From JABMMZ01 sp964600345 (GTDB lineage: Bacteria > Bacteroidota > Bacteroidia > NS11-12g > UBA955), in contig CAZRKA010000114.1 in the NCBI GenBank assembly GCA_964600345.1, forward strand, positions 1 through 11,526: a stretch of DNA of 11,526 nt. The letters are read 5' to 3'. A program made the position numbers and the translations under genes. The notes beneath the pieces are model-generated. The model saw only the letters and a program-made list of their open reading frames with translations, ran no database searches and had not been told where the DNA came from. This document shows, piece by piece, positions 10,526 to 11,526 of the stretch (positions within the stretch are counted from its first letter, which is position 1; the number at the start of each line of letters is the position of its first letter).

Positions 10526-10550
10526 AATCCGTTGAGATACGGATTTTTTT
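10526..10550 (+). terminator. Intrinsic terminator of tRNA-Pro
   Basis: AATCCG (10526-10531) and CGGATT (10540-10545) form a short stem with the loop TTGAGATA and lead into a run of seven T, 12 bases after the tRNA. Confidence 0.8.
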
Positions 10551-10774
10551 GTTTTACGGCTGCAGCGTTTGCAGGAATTTTAGGCTGAAAATGTGTAAAA
10601 ATCCTTAAACAAAAGCAGTCCTTGTGGAAAAACAGGTTTGAAGCAGTTTTTGGCACAGAAAGAATGAAAGTATTGTGACTTGTAACGAAAAGTAAAAAGT
10701 GGCAATTCTTTCAAAAATTGAACAAAACAGGCTTATAAACATTAGAGTTTGTAGTGTTCAGAAAAACAGAAAAC

Positions 10775-10848
10775 GGTCCCGTAGCTCAGTTGGATAGAGC
10801 AACAGATTTCTAATCTGTGGGTCAGGGGTTCGAATCCCTTCGGGATCA
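10775..10848 (+). tRNA. tRNA-Arg(TCT)
   Basis: This is a complete 74-nt cloverleaf. The acceptor stem is GGTCCCG (10775-10781) with CGGGATC (10841-10847, one G-T pair), and the D arm is AGCTCAGTTGGATAGAGC. The anticodon stem ACAGA/TCTGT holds the loop TTTCTAA with anticodon TCT, and the T arm is AGGGG-TTCGAAT-CCCTT. CCA is not encoded. It reads AGA/AGG. No perfect promoter is seen upstream; TTAGAGTTTG (10742-10751) is a possible imperfect -7 box. Confidence 0.96.
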
Positions 10849-10852
10849 CTGA

Positions 10853-10892
10853 AAAAAGCCTGAAAGTCGTTGATTTTCAGGCTTTTTAATTT
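10853..10892 (+). terminator. Intrinsic terminator of tRNA-Arg
   Basis: A 13-bp perfect stem (10853-10865 with 10875-10887, core GCCTGAAA/TTTCAGGC) is bordered by A-run and T-run, so it can work on both strands. It would thus also serve the leftward receptor gene that ends at 10952. Confidence 0.92.
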
Positions 10893-10951
10893 TAAAATAA
10901 TTTAGTGGGGGACAGATTGGGGAAAGGTTCGGGAAATTTTGAGAAACTAAA

Positions 10952-11526
10952 TTAAAACTTATAATTATACCCAAGCCTTATTACCTGTGTTTCATAGTAA
11001 TCCCGACTTGAATAATTAAATCCAACACCTTGAATATCTCTCCTGATTACCATTGTATTTAGTAGGTCAGTCGCGTTGGCGAAAATTTCACCTTTACCAC
11101 CTTGGATAACCCTTTTCAAACCTGCATCCAAAGAAAATCGTTGACCAATTCTTCCTTGGGGAATTAAATCTGGAGCAAGGTAGATGCCTGTCACTTGAAT
11201 GGATAATGTCTTTTTTAGATCAAATAAGGTATTAATCTTGAAATTTCCTGAATATAGCTTTTCAGTTTGCGAAGTGTATTGATGATTTACAGGATATTTG
11301 TTTTCAATTGAGAAACTATTAATTGTGTTGTTATAAACTGTCGCACTTGAATTGCATGTAAACCATTTTTTTATCTTAAAAGAATACAATATTTCAAGTC
11401 CGGTTTGATAACTTTTACCCGCATTTTGCATAACTGAATAAATGGTTGTATTAGGAGGAATAACACTTGCTATTCTTGTAATAGTTCCTTCTGAAATTCT
11501 GTGATAAATGGAAGTGTAAAGGCTGC
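10952..11526 (-). CDS. Outer-membrane beta-barrel receptor, C-terminal part (5' end outside window)
   Basis: A leftward open frame of about 190 codons enters from the right edge and stops at TAA 10952-10954. Strand-turn-strand segments follow each other: SLYTSIYHRISEGTITRIAS at the edge, MQNAGKSYQTGLEILYSFKI, KWFTCNSSATVYNNTI, KLYSGNFKINTLFDLKKTLS, IQVTGIYLAPDLIPQGRIG and RFSLDAGLKRVIQGGKGEIF. The end is FANATDLLNT ... RDYYETQVIRLGYNYKF with a terminal Phe, the usual C-terminal signature of outer-membrane barrels. The pattern 'NxGKSYQxGLEI ... Y...P......G....DAGLKR.....G......DLLNT' matches the TonB-dependent-receptor-like barrel family (outer membrane protein beta-barrel family, OMP_b-brl_3). 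The substrate cannot be told, as the plug domain is missing. An internal ATG at 11429-11431 is not the start. Confidence 0.87.
   Translation of the reverse strand, partial: SLYTSIYHRISEGTITRIASVIPPNTTIYSVMQNAGKSYQTGLEILYSFKIKKWFTCNSSATVYNNTINSFSIENKYPVNHQYTSQTEKLYSGNFKINTLFDLKKTLSIQVTGIYLAPDLIPQGRIGQRFSLDAGLKRVIQGGKGEIFANATDLLNTMVIRRDIQGVGFNYSSRDYYETQVIRLGYNYKF

Noticed and set aside
10440..10848. Integration (att) site at tRNA-Pro or tRNA-Arg
   Set aside because: No second copy of either tRNA 3' end and no integrase was seen; the duplicated part of tRNA-Pro is its 5' half and leader.

Overview
The window looks like chromosomal DNA from a member of the Bacteroidota. The promoters carry the TTTG...TAnnTTTG type of -33/-7 boxes, Shine-Dalgarno sequences are absent, several small secreted proteins and lipoproteins have MKT/MKP-type signal peptides, and a TonB-dependent-receptor-type beta-barrel tail lies at the right edge. 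The exact family cannot be fixed from sequence alone; Chitinophagaceae or a relative is a guess from the general feel of the genes.

Left part (1-1303): the N-terminal 324 codons of a leftward AAA+ ATPase of the CbbX/SpoVK-like type run off the left edge. They are followed by a rightward tRNA-Ser(GCT) with its own promoter, an encoded CCA and an intrinsic terminator, and then a long imperfect palindrome.

Mobile element (1312-4540): a 3229-bp IS1595-type (ISXO2-like) insertion sequence is defined to the base by 23-bp terminal inverted repeats (20/23 matching) and an 8-bp target duplication, ACCGAAGG, on both sides. Besides an intact transposase it carries a membrane-anchored hypothetical protein, a divergent YdaS-like-HTH plus P63C-domain protein, a possible structured RNA, and two tiny genes (47 and 71 codons). 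The contents are packed to within about 15 bp of the left end and 47 bp of the right end. TTAC..GTAA palindromes recur at both ends and over the P63C promoter, which suggests a shared binding site.

AT-rich accessory segment (4549-6809): two leftward lipoproteins of unknown function, a frameshifted small helix-turn-helix gene, and gene-poor, apparently decayed DNA.

Secreted-protein block with repeat-filled gaps (6810-10170): four rightward genes (a conserved cytoplasmic hypothetical, an outer-membrane barrel protein with a C-terminal beta domain, a secreted hypothetical and a lipoprotein). The gaps between or after them hold composite arrays of degenerate short tandem repeats: octamers on GATGAGAT, heptamers on GACTAAT and heptamers on CCCTAAC. 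In the fuller copies they lie in the same order and strand, end in CCCTGATTCCT, and sit just upstream of a promoter. The complementary strand of the last tract is GTTAGGG-like and partly fits a G-quadruplex motif. This recurrent layout is the strongest candidate for something undescribed in the window.

Right part (10191-11526): a strong promoter reads through a ladder of decayed tRNA-Pro copies into an intact tRNA-Pro(TGG) with terminator. Then come tRNA-Arg(TCT) with terminator and the C-terminal part of a leftward outer-membrane beta-barrel receptor that runs off the right edge.
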